The position numbers and the translations under genes were made by a program. A stretch of DNA of 64,000 bases from Pseudomonas sp. ML96 (GTDB lineage: Bacteria; Pseudomonadota; Gammaproteobacteria; Pseudomonadales; Pseudomonadaceae), in the NCBI RefSeq assembly GCF_000761545.1, contig NZ_JPMY01000016.1, positions 1 through 64,000 on the forward strand, given 5' to 3'. The notes under the pieces were generated by a model. That model was given only the letters and a program-made list of their open reading frames with translations, had not been told where the DNA came from and did not search any database. Below, in pieces: positions 1-11,208 of this stretch (its first letter is position 1; every line of letters starts with the position of its first letter).

Positions 1-393
1 CTGCTGGCCAGCGTGCTGGCCATCCGCCACGGCCGCCCGCAGCTGTTCGCCCGTGGCGAATACCTGCCGCTACGCATCGAGGGCGAACACGCCGAGCGCG
101 CGCTGGCCTTCGCCAGGCATCTGGATGGCGTGTACCTGATCAGCGTGGTGCCACGCCTGGCAGCCGACCTGCTCGGTACCAGCAGCCAACCGCTGGTCCC
201 CGCCGAGCGCTGGGGCGATACGCGGGTGCTGCTGCCGGAGGGCGCCGCCGACCTGTGCCTGACGGCCGTCTTCCCGCCCTGCCAGCCGAGCAGCGGCCAG
301 AGCCTGCTGCTGGCCGAGGTGCTGGCGCAATTCCCGGTCAACCTCATCTGCCTCAAACCCTATTCCCAGGAGCACCGCCATGAGCACCGATGA
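1..393 (+). CDS. treY: Malto-oligosyltrehalose synthase, C-terminal part (partial)
   Basis: The 5' end lies outside the window; the frame is open from base 1. TreY rearranges the reducing end of maltodextrins to a trehalosyl unit in the cytoplasm, the first step of the TreY/TreZ route. The visible 130 residues show the usual family C-terminus: an RP-LF-G-Y-PL stretch, an FAR motif, and a W-DT-LP segment (around WGDTRVLLPEG). The identity is supported by the following DUF2934 and glgX genes, an order known from Pseudomonas trehalose/glycogen clusters. It overlaps the next gene by 14 bases, which implies translational coupling. The assignment rests on C-terminal similarity and context only. Confidence 0.8.
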   Translation: MLASVLAIRHGRPQLFARGEYLPLRIEGEHAERALAFARHLDGVYLISVVPRLAADLLGTSSQPLVPAERWGDTRVLLPEGAADLCLTAVFPPCQPSSGQSLLLAEVLAQFPVNLICLKPYSQEHRHEHR

Positions 394-667
394 ACAACGC
401 GTACGCGAATTCGCCTATCAGATCTGGGAGTCCGAGGGTAAACCCGCCGGCCAGGAAGACCGCCACTGGGCCATGGCCCGCAAGCTGGCGGAAGCCGAAG
501 CGGCCGGCGAGCAGCTGCAGCAACAACAGCCGCTCAAGCCCAAACGCATCAGCAAGCCCAAGGCGGTGACGCTGGCCGAGGCCGAAGCCCAGGCCGCGCA
601 GCCGGAGCTGTTGAAGAAGCCGCGCGCACCGCGTGGCAGCGCAACGACCAAGTCTCCCAAGGTTTGA
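380..667 (+). CDS. DUF2934 domain protein
   Basis: This 95-residue soluble protein has an N-terminal DUF2934 motif (RVREFAYQIWESEGKP, then a DRHW-MARKL segment) and a low-complexity Lys/Ala/Pro-rich tail typical of the family. DUF2934 has no established biochemical role but is very often found between treY and glgX in Pseudomonas. The start has a clear AGGAG sequence eight bases upstream and overlaps treY; glgX starts nine bases after its stop. The basic tail might bind nucleic acid or polyglucan, but nothing here proves that. Confidence 0.8.
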   Translation: MSTDEQRVREFAYQIWESEGKPAGQEDRHWAMARKLAEAEAAGEQLQQQQPLKPKRISKPKAVTLAEAEAQAAQPELLKKPRAPRGSATTKSPKV

Positions 668-676
668 GGTGCCGCC

Positions 677-2803
<2,127 letters not shown>

Positions 2804-2859
2804 ACGGGCTTGGCGTGCTCCAGTCCCAACCTGAGTAGGCAGCAGACCAGGGGGAAGCC

Positions 2860-2940
2860 ATGACAACGAGCCGCGCCAGTACGCCGCCGACGCCCAAGAG
2901 CGGCAACCATGTACCGGCCAACCGCGAGGTTGGCGCATGA
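2860..2940 (+). CDS. Small ORF (26 aa) between glgX and the EEP gene
   Basis: An ATG at 2860 follows a strong Shine-Dalgarno (GGGGGAAG, about five bases upstream) and opens 26 codons rich in Thr, Pro and Ser. Its stop overlaps the next start as ATGA at 2937-2940. A good ribosome site plus ATGA coupling suggests it is translated, either as a short protein or as a leader that delivers ribosomes to the downstream gene. No domain or membrane segment can be seen, and chance cannot be excluded at this length. Confidence 0.45.
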   Translation: MTTSRASTPPTPKSGNHVPANREVGA

Positions 2941-3719
2941 CCGAAGCCCTGCCGATTCTCACCGTGGACAGCTCACCGGCCGTAAATCGCCTGCGCGTGC
3001 TGACCATCAACACGCACAAGGGCTTCACCGCGCTCAACCGGCGCTTCATCCTGCCCGAGCTGCGCGAGGCGGTGCGCGCCACCGGCGCCGACCTGGTATT
3101 TCTTCAGGAGGTACTCGGCACCCACCAGCGCCACGCCCGCCGCCATCGCAACTGGCCAGACACCCCGCACTACGAGTTTCTCGCCGACAGCATGTGGCCG
3201 CAGTTCGCCTACGGGCGCAACGCGGTCTACCCGGACGGCGACCACGGCAACGCGCTGCTCAGCAAGTTTCCCATCAGCCACTACGAGAACCTCGACGTGT
3301 CGATCGGCGTGGTCGAGCAACGTGGCCTGCTGCATTGCGTGCTGCAGGTGCCCGGCCCGCACGAGGTGCATGCCGTGTGCGTGCACCTGGGGCTGCGCGA
3401 ACACCACCGCCAGCAGCAGCTGCGCCTGCTCTGCCGCATGATCGATGAATTGCCGGCCGACGCGCCGGTGATCGTCGCCGGCGACTTCAACGACTGGCGC
3501 CTGCGCGCCAGCGCCATGCTCGCCGAGCAGCGCCTGCACGAGGTCTTCGCCAACGAGCTGGGCGAACCGGCCAAGAGCTTCCCGGCGCGCTGGCCGCTGC
3601 TGCGCCTAGACCGCATCTACGTGCGCAACGCCACCAGCCACGCGCCGACGGTGCTGTCCACCCGCCCCTGGTCGCACCTCTCCGACCATGCCCCGCTGGC
3701 CGTGGAGGTCCATCTATGA
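2937..3719 (+). CDS. Endonuclease/exonuclease/phosphatase family protein
   Basis: This 260-residue protein carries the EEP (DNase I-like) metal-dependent phosphodiesterase fold. Visible motifs in order are INTHKGF (metal-binding Asn region), FLQEV (catalytic Glu), GDFNDW (Asp/Asn) and SDHAPL (terminal Asp-His pair). There is no obvious signal peptide. The gene is coupled to a ClsB-type cardiolipin synthase downstream (stop and start overlap by four bases), an arrangement known for ybhP-ybhO in enterobacteria. That suggests a role in phospholipid metabolism rather than DNA repair, which is inference from context. Confidence 0.85.
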   Translation: MTEALPILTVDSSPAVNRLRVLTINTHKGFTALNRRFILPELREAVRATGADLVFLQEVLGTHQRHARRHRNWPDTPHYEFLADSMWPQFAYGRNAVYPDGDHGNALLSKFPISHYENLDVSIGVVEQRGLLHCVLQVPGPHEVHAVCVHLGLREHHRQQQLRLLCRMIDELPADAPVIVAGDFNDWRLRASAMLAEQRLHEVFANELGEPAKSFPARWPLLRLDRIYVRNATSHAPTVLSTRPWSHLSDHAPLAVEVHL

Positions 3720-4927
3720 ACTACCCGTGGCGCGACGGTAATCAGGTCGACCTGCTGATCAATGGCGAGGACTACTACCCACGGGTGTTCGAGTGCATTC
3801 GCCAGGCACGCCGCGAAGTGCTGATCGAGACCTTCATCATCTTCGAGGACAAGGTCGGCCATGAGCTGCAGCAGGTACTGATCGAAGCGGCCCAGCGCGG
3901 CGTGCGGGTGGAATTGACGGTGGATGGCTATGGCACTGCCGACCTCAGCCGCGAGTTCGTCATCGCCATGACCGGCGCCGGGGTCAACCTGCATGTCTTC
4001 GACCCCAGCCCGCGCTGGCTGGGCGTGCGCACCAACCTGTTCCGCCGCCTGCACCGCAAGATCGTGGTGATCGACGGCGAGCGCGCCTTCGTCGGCGGCA
4101 TCAACTATTCGGCGGACCATCTGGGCGACTACGGGCCGATGGCCAAGCAGGACTACGCCGTCGAGGTCAGCGGCCCGGTGGTGGCCGACCTGCACCGCGC
4201 CAGCTTGCGCCTGATGCGCCCCGCGCTGGACGCGCCCAGCGAGGTGCGCCCGGACAGCCAGCCCGCCGGCGACAGCCGGATTCTGCTGTCGATCCGTGAC
4301 AACAACGGCCACGGCCGCGACATCGAGGCCCAGTACCTGCTCGCCATCCGCGCCGCCAAGCAGCGCCTGGTCATCGCCAACGCTTACTTCTTCCCCGGCT
4401 ACCGGCTGCTGCGCGAGATGCGCAACGCCGCGCGACGTGGCGTGCGCGTGACCCTGATCCTCCAGGGCCAGCCCGACATGCCCTGGGCGCGCGGCTTCTC
4501 GCGCATGCTCTACAACTACCTGCTGCGCGATGGCGTGGAGATCTACGAGTACTGCCAGCGCCCGCTGCACGGCAAGGTCGCTCTGGCCGACGAAGAGTGG
4601 GCCACGGTGGGCTCGAGCAACCTCGATCCGCTGAGTCTGGCGCTCAACCTGGAAGCCAACCTGATCCTGCGTGACACGCGCTTCAACCAGCGCCTGTTCG
4701 AGCACCTGCAGGGGCTGGCCAGCGAGCACTGCAAGCGCATCAGCCTGGAGCGCGCCATCCGCGGCTACTGGTGGCGCGCGCCGCTGATCTTCCTGTGCTT
4801 TCACTTCACCCGACTGTTTCCCGCCATCGCCGGCTGGTTCCCAGCGCATTCGCCGCGCCTGGCCTCGCTGCGCCCGCAGGAACAGGAACAGCCGCAAACC
4901 TGCTTCGACCAGGGCAAACCCTCATGA
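3716..4927 (+). CDS. clsB: Cardiolipin synthase ClsB-type (phospholipase D family)
   Basis: This 403-residue phospholipase D superfamily protein would join phosphatidyl groups to make cardiolipin at the inner membrane. Both HKD motifs are present: [17 protein letters not shown] in the first half and [12 protein letters not shown] followed by [10 protein letters not shown] in the second. It lacks the two N-terminal membrane segments of ClsA, as expected for the ClsB/YbhO group. It overlaps the EEP gene upstream and the YbhN-like gene downstream, matching the ybhP-ybhO-ybhN arrangement. Confidence 0.9.
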   Translation: MNYPWRDGNQVDLLINGEDYYPRVFECIRQARREVLIETFIIFEDKVGHELQQVLIEAAQRGVRVELTVDGYGTADLSREFVIAMTGAGVNLHVFDPSPRWLGVRTNLFRRLHRKIVVIDGERAFVGGINYSADHLGDYGPMAKQDYAVEVSGPVVADLHRASLRLMRPALDAPSEVRPDSQPAGDSRILLSIRDNNGHGRDIEAQYLLAIRAAKQRLVIANAYFFPGYRLLREMRNAARRGVRVTLILQGQPDMPWARGFSRMLYNYLLRDGVEIYEYCQRPLHGKVALADEEWATVGSSNLDPLSLALNLEANLILRDTRFNQRLFEHLQGLASEHCKRISLERAIRGYWWRAPLIFLCFHFTRLFPAIAGWFPAHSPRLASLRPQEQEQPQTCFDQGKPS

Positions 4928-5901
4928 GCCAGTCTCCTCCCAAGCCCTGGATCGTCTGGGGTAAACGCCTGCTCACCACCTTCTTCTTCATCCTGGTGCC
5001 GGTGCTGCTGTTCCTGCTGGTGAAGAACCTGGAGTGGAACGATGTGGTGCAGGCGCTACGCAGCTACAGCGCGACCACCCTCGCGATCTGCGTGGGCATC
5101 ACTGCGGTCAGCTTCCTGCTCTTCGCCAGCTATGACCTGCTCGGGCGCATCTACACCGGCCACCACCTGCCGGCCCGGCAGATACTGCCGCTGACCTTCG
5201 TCTGCTACGCCTTCAACCTCAACCTCAGCTCCTGGGTCGGCGCCATCGCCTTGCGCTATCGCCTCTACTCGCGGCTCGGCCTGGGAGTATCGACGGTGAC
5301 GCGCATCCTCACCTTCAGCCTGATCACCAACTGGCTGGGCTACCTGATCCTCGCCGGCGGCGTCTTCGCCCTGCGCCTGGTGCGCCTACCCGAGCAATGG
5401 GAAATCGGCACCACCGCGCTGCAGATCATCGGCATCTGCCTGCTGGCGGTCGCCGCGACTTACCTGCTGGCCTGCCGCTTCGCCCGCCGCCGCTCCTGGA
5501 CCTGGCGCGATCACGAAGTCACCCTGCCCCCGCTTAAGCTGGCCCTGGCCCAGGCGGGCATGTCCATGTGCAACTGGTCACTGTCCAGCCTGCTGGTGTT
5601 CCTGCTGCTGCCGGAAGGCGTCGAGTACCCCACCGTGCTGGGCATCATGCTGGTCAGCAGCATCGCCGGCGTGATCACCCACATCCCCGCCGGCTTAGGC
5701 GTGCTGGAGGCCGTGTTCATCGCCATGCTCCACGACCAGGTGTCCAAAGGACTCGTCCTGGCCGCCCTGATCGGCTACCGCGCGATCTACCTGCTGCTCC
5801 CGCTGGCCGTCGCGGTGGCGGTCTATCTCGTGCTGGAGAAGCGTGCGAAGAAGATGAAGTCGGTCTACCGGAGCAAGCAAGCCAGTCCTCAGCGTGGCTA
5901 A
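4924..5901 (+). CDS. YbhN-like lysylphosphatidylglycerol synthetase TM-region family protein
   Basis: This 325-residue polytopic inner-membrane protein belongs to the UPF0104/YbhN family, related to the membrane half of MprF. At least seven hydrophobic segments are visible, beginning with LLTTFFFILVPVLLFLLV near residue 17, with a conserved GVLEA segment near the end. The ATG at 4924 was chosen because it forms an ATGA overlap with clsB. It completes the EEP-ClsB-YbhN phospholipid cassette. Its transported or modified lipid is not known from sequence. Confidence 0.85.
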   Translation: MSQSPPKPWIVWGKRLLTTFFFILVPVLLFLLVKNLEWNDVVQALRSYSATTLAICVGITAVSFLLFASYDLLGRIYTGHHLPARQILPLTFVCYAFNLNLSSWVGAIALRYRLYSRLGLGVSTVTRILTFSLITNWLGYLILAGGVFALRLVRLPEQWEIGTTALQIIGICLLAVAATYLLACRFARRRSWTWRDHEVTLPPLKLALAQAGMSMCNWSLSSLLVFLLLPEGVEYPTVLGIMLVSSIAGVITHIPAGLGVLEAVFIAMLHDQVSKGLVLAALIGYRAIYLLLPLAVAVAVYLVLEKRAKKMKSVYRSKQASPQRG

Positions 5902-6043
5902 ACGCTGTGCTCCGCGCGCAGAGGAAAGCTATGGGGATTAAGCCGCTCCTCGGTCTTCGGTTTGCAGCTTAACAACACTGGAAACAGATAAAGCTGATAC
6001 ATACGACGCATCAGCTACGCACAACGGGCTAGCAAGGGCGTCA

Positions 6044-8557
6044 TCAACGCCCTGCGACCTGCTGTAACTTGCCCTGCTGCTCATCACGCTTGCGCCGTTC
6101 ATCTTTGCGGAATGGCCAGCCAATGATCGAGGAGCGCGCCTGCTGGCCCACGTGGCGTAGCAGGAAGTGCGACAGTGCCGGAATCAGCACCAACGCGCCG
6201 AGCATGTTCCACAGCAGCATGAAGGTCAGCAGGATACCCATGTCGGCCTGGAACTTGATCGGCGACCAGGCCCAGCACACCACGCCGGCGGCCAGGGTGA
6301 TGCCGACCAGCGCCACTACCCGCCCGGTAAAGGCCACCGTGCTGCGATAGGCATCACCCAGGCTGCGGCCCTGGCGCTGGTAGTGCAGCTGTACGCTGAG
6401 CAGGTACAGCGCGTAGTCCACCCCTATACCCACGCCAAGGGCGATCACCGGCAGGGTCGCCACCTTCACGCCGATACCCATGGCCACCATCAGTGCCTCG
6501 CACAGCACCGAGGTGAGCACCAGCGGTAGCAGCGCAACGAGCATGGCGCGCCAGCTGCGGAAGGTGATCAGGCAAAACACCGCCACTGCCAGATAGACAT
6601 ACAGCAGCATGCTGCGATTGGCCTCGCGCACCACCAGATTGGTGGCCGCTTCGATGCCGGCGGAGCCTGCGGCCAGCAAGAACTGGCGGTCCTCGGTGCT
6701 GTTCTCCTTGGCGAAGCGCTCGGCTATAGCCACTACGCCGTCCAAGGTCTCAGCCTTGTGGTCCTTGAGGAAAGCGATCACCGGCATCAGCGAGCACTGC
6801 GTGTTGAACAGCTCGGGGGCGTTTACCGAGGCCTGCTGGGCGGCGTAGTTGAGCACGTTCTGGTTGCGCTGGATGCTGGCCATCTTCGGGTTGCCCTCGA
6901 AGGAGCCGGCGGTGATCTGGCGCACCGCGTTGACCAGCGACACGGTGGTCTGCACCCCTGGATGCTGTTGTAGCTCCCAGGCCAGGCGATCGGCCAGGAC
7001 CAGGGTGCGATAGTTCAGACAGCCCTCGGGGCCGGTCTTGATCATCACCGCGAACAGGTCGCTGGACAGCGCGTAATGGCTGGTGATGTAAGCGTTGTCG
7101 AGGTTGTAGCGCGAGTCGGCGCGCAGCTCGGGGGCGCCGCGGTCGAGGTCGCCGATCTTCAGCTGCAGGCTCACGGCGAAGCCGGCCAGGCCGAGCACCG
7201 CTGCCAACAGCACGGCACCTGTAGCCCACTTCGGCGTGGTGAAGCGATTCAGGCAGTCCCAGATGCGCCCGAAGCCACGGTGCTGGCTGGCCCGGTCGTC
7301 GATACGCAGGGCGCGCTCGGCAGCGTACTTGCCAACACCGATATAGGACAGCGCCACCGGCATCAGCAGCAGGCTGGTAAACACCAGCACGGCCACGCCA
7401 ATGCTGGCGGCGATGGCCAGGTCCTGGATCACCGGGATGTCGATCAGCATCAGCACGGCGAAGCCGACGGCATCGGCCAGCAACGCGGTGACGCCGGCCA
7501 GGAACAGGCGGCGGAAGGTGTAGCGCGCGGCAATCAGCTTGTGGGTGCCGCGGGCGATGTCCTGCATGATGCCGTTCATCTTCTGCGCCGCGTGGGACAC
7601 GCCGATGGCGAAGATCAGAAACGGTACCAGCACCGAGTAGGGATCGATGGCGTAGCCCAACCAGGCGACGATGCCCAACTGCCAGACCACCGCCAGCAGC
7701 GAGCAGCCGATCACCAGCAGGGTGCTGCGCAGGCAGCGGGTGTACAGCAGGATGATGGCGAAGGCGGCGACCACCGCCAGGGCGAAGAAAGCCATGACCT
7801 GCAGCAGACCGTCGATCAGATCGCCGACCAGCTTGGCGAAGCCGATCACCCGCACCTTGTAGGTGCCCTCCCCGTCGGCGCCGACATTCATGCCCTCGAC
7901 CTTGCCGCGTAGCTCGTCGAGGGCCTTGGCGAAGGCGTAGTAGTCGATGCCGTGGCCGGTGGCCGAATCCTTGTCCAGCAGTGGCACCACCAGCATGCTC
8001 GACTTGAAGTCGTTGGCCACCAGGCTGCCGACGATGCCAGCACGGCCAATGTTCTGCCGCAGCTGCTCGATGCTCGGCTGGCTGCCGTCGTAGCCGTCGG
8101 GCATCACCGTGCCGCCCTGGAAGCCTTCCTCGGTTACCTCGGTCCAGCGCACACTGGGCGCCCACAGCGAGCGCAGCCAGGCACGATCCACACCAGGCGT
8201 GAGGAACAGCTCGTCGTTGACCTGCTTGAGCACGGCCAGATAAGCCGGCTCGAAGATGTCGCCACGCTGGTTCTCCACCACCACTCGCACCGAGTTGCCC
8301 AGCCCGCGCAGCTGGTCGCGGTTGTCGAGGAAGTTGCGGATATAAGGCTGGCTCTGCGGCAGCATCTTCTCGAAGCTCGGGCGCAGTTCCAGGCGAGTCA
8401 GTGCCATGTAACCGAACAGCACGGAGAGCCCGGCGATGATGGCGATGAAGCAGAGGCGATGGTTGAACAGCAGACGCTCGAGAAAACTGCCGCTGTTGCG
8501 GTCGAAATCGCGCAGGTCGCGGATCACCGGCATGCTGTCTTGTTTGATGTTGCCCAT
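6044..8557 (-). CDS. RND superfamily (MMPL-type) transporter, module 1
   Basis: This 837-residue inner-membrane protein has the HAE3/MMPL RND layout: one N-terminal helix (about residues 33-53), a periplasmic loop starting SFEKMLPQSQP, a five-helix bundle, a second periplasmic domain and a second bundle ending in a cationic tail. It is clearly paralogous to the 49351-51753 gene, with long stretches nearly identical, for example PVIQDLA and GVGIGVDYALYLLSVQL. It is the last gene of a same-strand run hydrolase, DUF1302, DUF1329, YCF48-like, RND. Relatives such as HpnN and MmpL move lipids or hopanoids, so I infer transport of a lipophilic compound; direction and substrate are unknown. Confidence 0.88.
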   Translation of the reverse strand: MGNIKQDSMPVIRDLRDFDRNSGSFLERLLFNHRLCFIAIIAGLSVLFGYMALTRLELRPSFEKMLPQSQPYIRNFLDNRDQLRGLGNSVRVVVENQRGDIFEPAYLAVLKQVNDELFLTPGVDRAWLRSLWAPSVRWTEVTEEGFQGGTVMPDGYDGSQPSIEQLRQNIGRAGIVGSLVANDFKSSMLVVPLLDKDSATGHGIDYYAFAKALDELRGKVEGMNVGADGEGTYKVRVIGFAKLVGDLIDGLLQVMAFFALAVVAAFAIILLYTRCLRSTLLVIGCSLLAVVWQLGIVAWLGYAIDPYSVLVPFLIFAIGVSHAAQKMNGIMQDIARGTHKLIAARYTFRRLFLAGVTALLADAVGFAVLMLIDIPVIQDLAIAASIGVAVLVFTSLLLMPVALSYIGVGKYAAERALRIDDRASQHRGFGRIWDCLNRFTTPKWATGAVLLAAVLGLAGFAVSLQLKIGDLDRGAPELRADSRYNLDNAYITSHYALSSDLFAVMIKTGPEGCLNYRTLVLADRLAWELQQHPGVQTTVSLVNAVRQITAGSFEGNPKMASIQRNQNVLNYAAQQASVNAPELFNTQCSLMPVIAFLKDHKAETLDGVVAIAERFAKENSTEDRQFLLAAGSAGIEAATNLVVREANRSMLLYVYLAVAVFCLITFRSWRAMLVALLPLVLTSVLCEALMVAMGIGVKVATLPVIALGVGIGVDYALYLLSVQLHYQRQGRSLGDAYRSTVAFTGRVVALVGITLAAGVVCWAWSPIKFQADMGILLTFMLLWNMLGALVLIPALSHFLLRHVGQQARSSIIGWPFRKDERRKRDEQQGKLQQVAGR

Positions 8558-8578
8558 GATGGCTTCTCGTTGATCTGG

Positions 8579-9649
8579 TTAAGGCAGGCGCTGGGAGCGC
8601 ATGCCGCGGCTGCCGACCAGCACCAGCTCCTGGTCACTGGAGAACTCGGCGCCAGTAATTGGCTCCAGCGTGCTCTGCGGCAGCCGTTCCAGAGCGCTGC
8701 CATCCTCCGTGCTAAGCAGCATGTGCCCCGCCTGGCTGAACAGGTGATAGCGTCCGGCGTCGTCCAGCACGGCGGCGGTAATGCTGCTTTGCAGGCCGCT
8801 ATCCAGTGCACTCCAGCTGACACCGGCGTCCGTGCTGCGCAACACGTGGCCGCGCAGGCCGTAGACCAGCAGCTCGCTCCCCTGACCGATGACGCCGAAG
8901 AAGCTGCCGCTATAGGGCGTCTGCAAGGCGATGAAGCGCTGCTGCACGGCATCCCAGCGCAGCAGCAGGCCCTGCTCACCGACGATGTAGGGCACGCCGT
9001 CGACCGCGGCGATGGCGTTGAGGTGCAGGCCCTGGGGGTTGTCGGTGTGCTCGCCGAATGGCTGCCAGCGGCGACCACCGTCATCGGTACGCAGGATCAG
9101 GCCGAACACGCCGACGGCGTAGCCCAGCTGATCGTTGGCGAACCAGACGTCGAGCAGCGCCTTGTCGGCGCCCTCCTCGACCATCCGCTGGGCCTCGACC
9201 AGGCGTGACGCCCACTCCTCGCTGGCGGGCTCGGCGGCAGCCAGCGCGGTGTAGTGCTGCAGCATCAGCGCGCCAATCTGCCGGCCATCGAGCTGCTTGC
9301 TCCAGCTGACGCCGGCATCATCGCTATGCAGGATTACGCCGTCATGCCCCACCGCCCAGCCCGCTCGCCGACTGGGGAAATAGACGGCGGCGAGGTCACT
9401 GCTGACCGGTACCCGCGCCTGCTGCCACTGTTCGCCATTAGCGCCGGAATAAAGAATATGGCCGCGCTGGCCCACGGCAACGAGGCGGTCACCGCTGTGC
9501 GCCACATCGTTCAGCGGCGCTCGTTCGGCCAGCGCACTGCTGCTCGACGGCAGATCCAGCACATCGACGAATTCGCCCCGCGCACCGCCAGGCAAAGCGC
9601 TCAGCAGCAGGCCCAGCAGAGGGAGCAGGACTCTGTAGAAATCACTCAT
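8579..9649 (-). CDS. YCF48/BNR-repeat periplasmic protein, module 1
   Basis: This 356-residue exported beta-propeller protein resembles the photosystem II assembly factor YCF48/HCF136. A signal peptide covers about the first 25 residues (LLPLLGLLLSALPGGARG). BNR-like repeats follow: AVGQRGHILYS, GWAVGHDGVILHSDDAG, YAVGVFGLILRTDDGG. The ATG at 9649 is preferred over an in-frame TTG 15 bases upstream because of the signal peptide and a GAG eight bases before it. It starts 21 bases before the RND gene. In bacteria without photosystems such genes sit with RND/DUF1302/DUF1329 genes, so an assembly or scaffolding role is plausible but not proven. Confidence 0.8.
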   Translation of the reverse strand: MSDFYRVLLPLLGLLLSALPGGARGEFVDVLDLPSSSSALAERAPLNDVAHSGDRLVAVGQRGHILYSGANGEQWQQARVPVSSDLAAVYFPSRRAGWAVGHDGVILHSDDAGVSWSKQLDGRQIGALMLQHYTALAAAEPASEEWASRLVEAQRMVEEGADKALLDVWFANDQLGYAVGVFGLILRTDDGGRRWQPFGEHTDNPQGLHLNAIAAVDGVPYIVGEQGLLLRWDAVQQRFIALQTPYSGSFFGVIGQGSELLVYGLRGHVLRSTDAGVSWSALDSGLQSSITAAVLDDAGRYHLFSQAGHMLLSTEDGSALERLPQSTLEPITGAEFSSDQELVLVGSRGMRSQRLP

Positions 9650-9810
9650 GGTCAATCTCGGCAATAAGGTTGCGCCGCGGGCACGGGTGTGATGCCCGGC
9701 GGCGCCGGATCAATCTCCCGCCGTACCGCACCGTCCCGATCTCTGGACGACTGACGTAACCGTCCAGGAGGAATCCGGGGGTACTGGTGGCGGGAACTGC
9801 GACCCGAAAC

Positions 9811-11169
9811 TCAGCGGATGCCGGCGCCAGCCAGCGATTCCGGTGCCCATTGCGACTTGGCCAGGGCGTCGATGTAGCGAATACCGCCGTACGGGCCGAC
9901 CACGCCGTTGATGTTGTAGGAGCCACCGACCAGGTCGTAGATCATGAACGGCGTGGAATCCGGCACGCTCTTGTCGTAGCTCTGGCTGAGGAAGGCGAAG
10001 GAGCCGCGATAGAGCTGGCCACGGGCGTCGTACTGGTCGGAGGCGAGAGCCACCCAGCTGTCCTCGTCGAGGTAGAAGCGGCGCTTGGCATAAACGTGGC
10101 GTGCGCCTTCCTTGAGGGTCCCCTCGACTACCCAGACGCGGTGCTTCTCCCAGCGCACCAGGTCTGGCGCCAGGTGGTTGGGAGTGGTGATGGACTTGGC
10201 CTCGGGGGCGTAGGTCAGGCGGTAGGTGTTGTAGGGCACGATCATTTCCTGCTTGCCCACCAGCTTCCAGTCGAAGCGGTCCAGCGCGCCGTTGAACACG
10301 AACACGTCGTCATAGGTACCAGCGCCTGCGGTGCCTGGGTTCGGCGTGTCGTAGGCCAGGTTCGGCGCCAGCTTCACCCGACGCACGCCCGGCAGGTACT
10401 GCCAGGCACGGCGCGGCTGCTGCAGCGGGTTGGCCGCGTCACGCAGCATGATCGCCTCGCCAGCGCGGCGGGCCGGGCCGGTGTAGTACAGCTTCATCTG
10501 GTAATAGGTGTCGGCCGCGCCAATCGGCTTGTTCATGTCCTGGTAGATCGGGTAGCTGATGTAGGCCTGGCCGGTGGTGGCCAGGCTGGCTACGCCAGCG
10601 GCGTCGACGTTCCACGAATCGTACTTGGAGTTGATGGTCACGCCCTGGTAGCGCAGCAGGAAGTTCCACATGGCCTCGGCGCCCGACTGCGGGATCGGGA
10701 ACGGCACACCCGGCAGCACATTATCGAGAGCCAATCCGCCCTCCAGCACCTTGGCACCGGTGGCATTCTTCACGCTGTTATCCAGTACCGCCTGGGGCAT
10801 GGCCACGCTGCGGTGGGTCGGATACAGATCCACGCGGAAGCTGGGGAATCGCTTGGCCAGCTCCACCGTGGTGGCGCTGAGCTGGTCCTTGTACTGCTCG
10901 ATGTTTTTGCCGTCGATCACTGCCAGCGGCTTCTCGCCGGCAAAGGGATCGGGGCGCACGCTGTCGCCGGCCTTGAAGCCGGCCGGCGCCTGGGTCAGGC
11001 CGCCGGCGTAGGCGGGAATGGAGCCGTCGGCGTTGCCGGCGACTTCGGCGCCGACCAGGGTCAGGCTCTTGCCAAGTTTGGCCGCTTCCTCAGCGGAAAC
11101 GGCGGCGCTGGCCTGGCCGACGATGGCCAGGGTAAGAGAGGCGGCCAGTACGGTATGCACGAATTTCAT
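9811..11169 (-). CDS. DUF1329 periplasmic protein, module 1
   Basis: This 452-residue exported protein starts with a Sec signal peptide ending QASA/A near residue 23. It carries the family hallmark NADGSIPAY-GGL around residues 47-59 and further conserved stretches such as YDTPNPGTAG. DUF1329 is generally placed near the LolA/LolB-like fold, which binds acyl chains between membranes; I cannot verify the fold here. It is paralogous to the gene at 52912-54276. An AACAACAA word lies between its AGGAG and its ATG, a position typical of Crc/Hfq translational repression. It lies between the DUF1302 and YCF48-like genes. Confidence 0.9.
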   Translation of the reverse strand: MKFVHTVLAASLTLAIVGQASAAVSAEEAAKLGKSLTLVGAEVAGNADGSIPAYAGGLTQAPAGFKAGDSVRPDPFAGEKPLAVIDGKNIEQYKDQLSATTVELAKRFPSFRVDLYPTHRSVAMPQAVLDNSVKNATGAKVLEGGLALDNVLPGVPFPIPQSGAEAMWNFLLRYQGVTINSKYDSWNVDAAGVASLATTGQAYISYPIYQDMNKPIGAADTYYQMKLYYTGPARRAGEAIMLRDAANPLQQPRRAWQYLPGVRRVKLAPNLAYDTPNPGTAGAGTYDDVFVFNGALDRFDWKLVGKQEMIVPYNTYRLTYAPEAKSITTPNHLAPDLVRWEKHRVWVVEGTLKEGARHVYAKRRFYLDEDSWVALASDQYDARGQLYRGSFAFLSQSYDKSVPDSTPFMIYDLVGGSYNINGVVGPYGGIRYIDALAKSQWAPESLAGAGIR

Positions 11170-11170
11170 C

Positions 11171-11178
11171 TTGTTGTT
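11171..11178 (-). promoter_or_regulatory. Candidate Crc/Hfq (AAnAAnAA) site at DUF1329 start
   Basis: On the minus strand AACAACAA lies exactly between the AGGAG ribosome site and the ATG at 11169. It fits the known catabolite-repression motif, and the position would block initiation. Confidence 0.55.
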
Positions 11179-11208
11179 CTCCTGCTCAGAGGCTGGGCAA
11201 TTCGTGGA

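Noticed and set aside
5992..6016. Seven-base inverted repeat (AGCTGAT and ATCAGCT) after the YbhN-like gene
   Set aside because: The loop is long, the stem AT-rich and no T-run follows, so it is not a convincing terminator.
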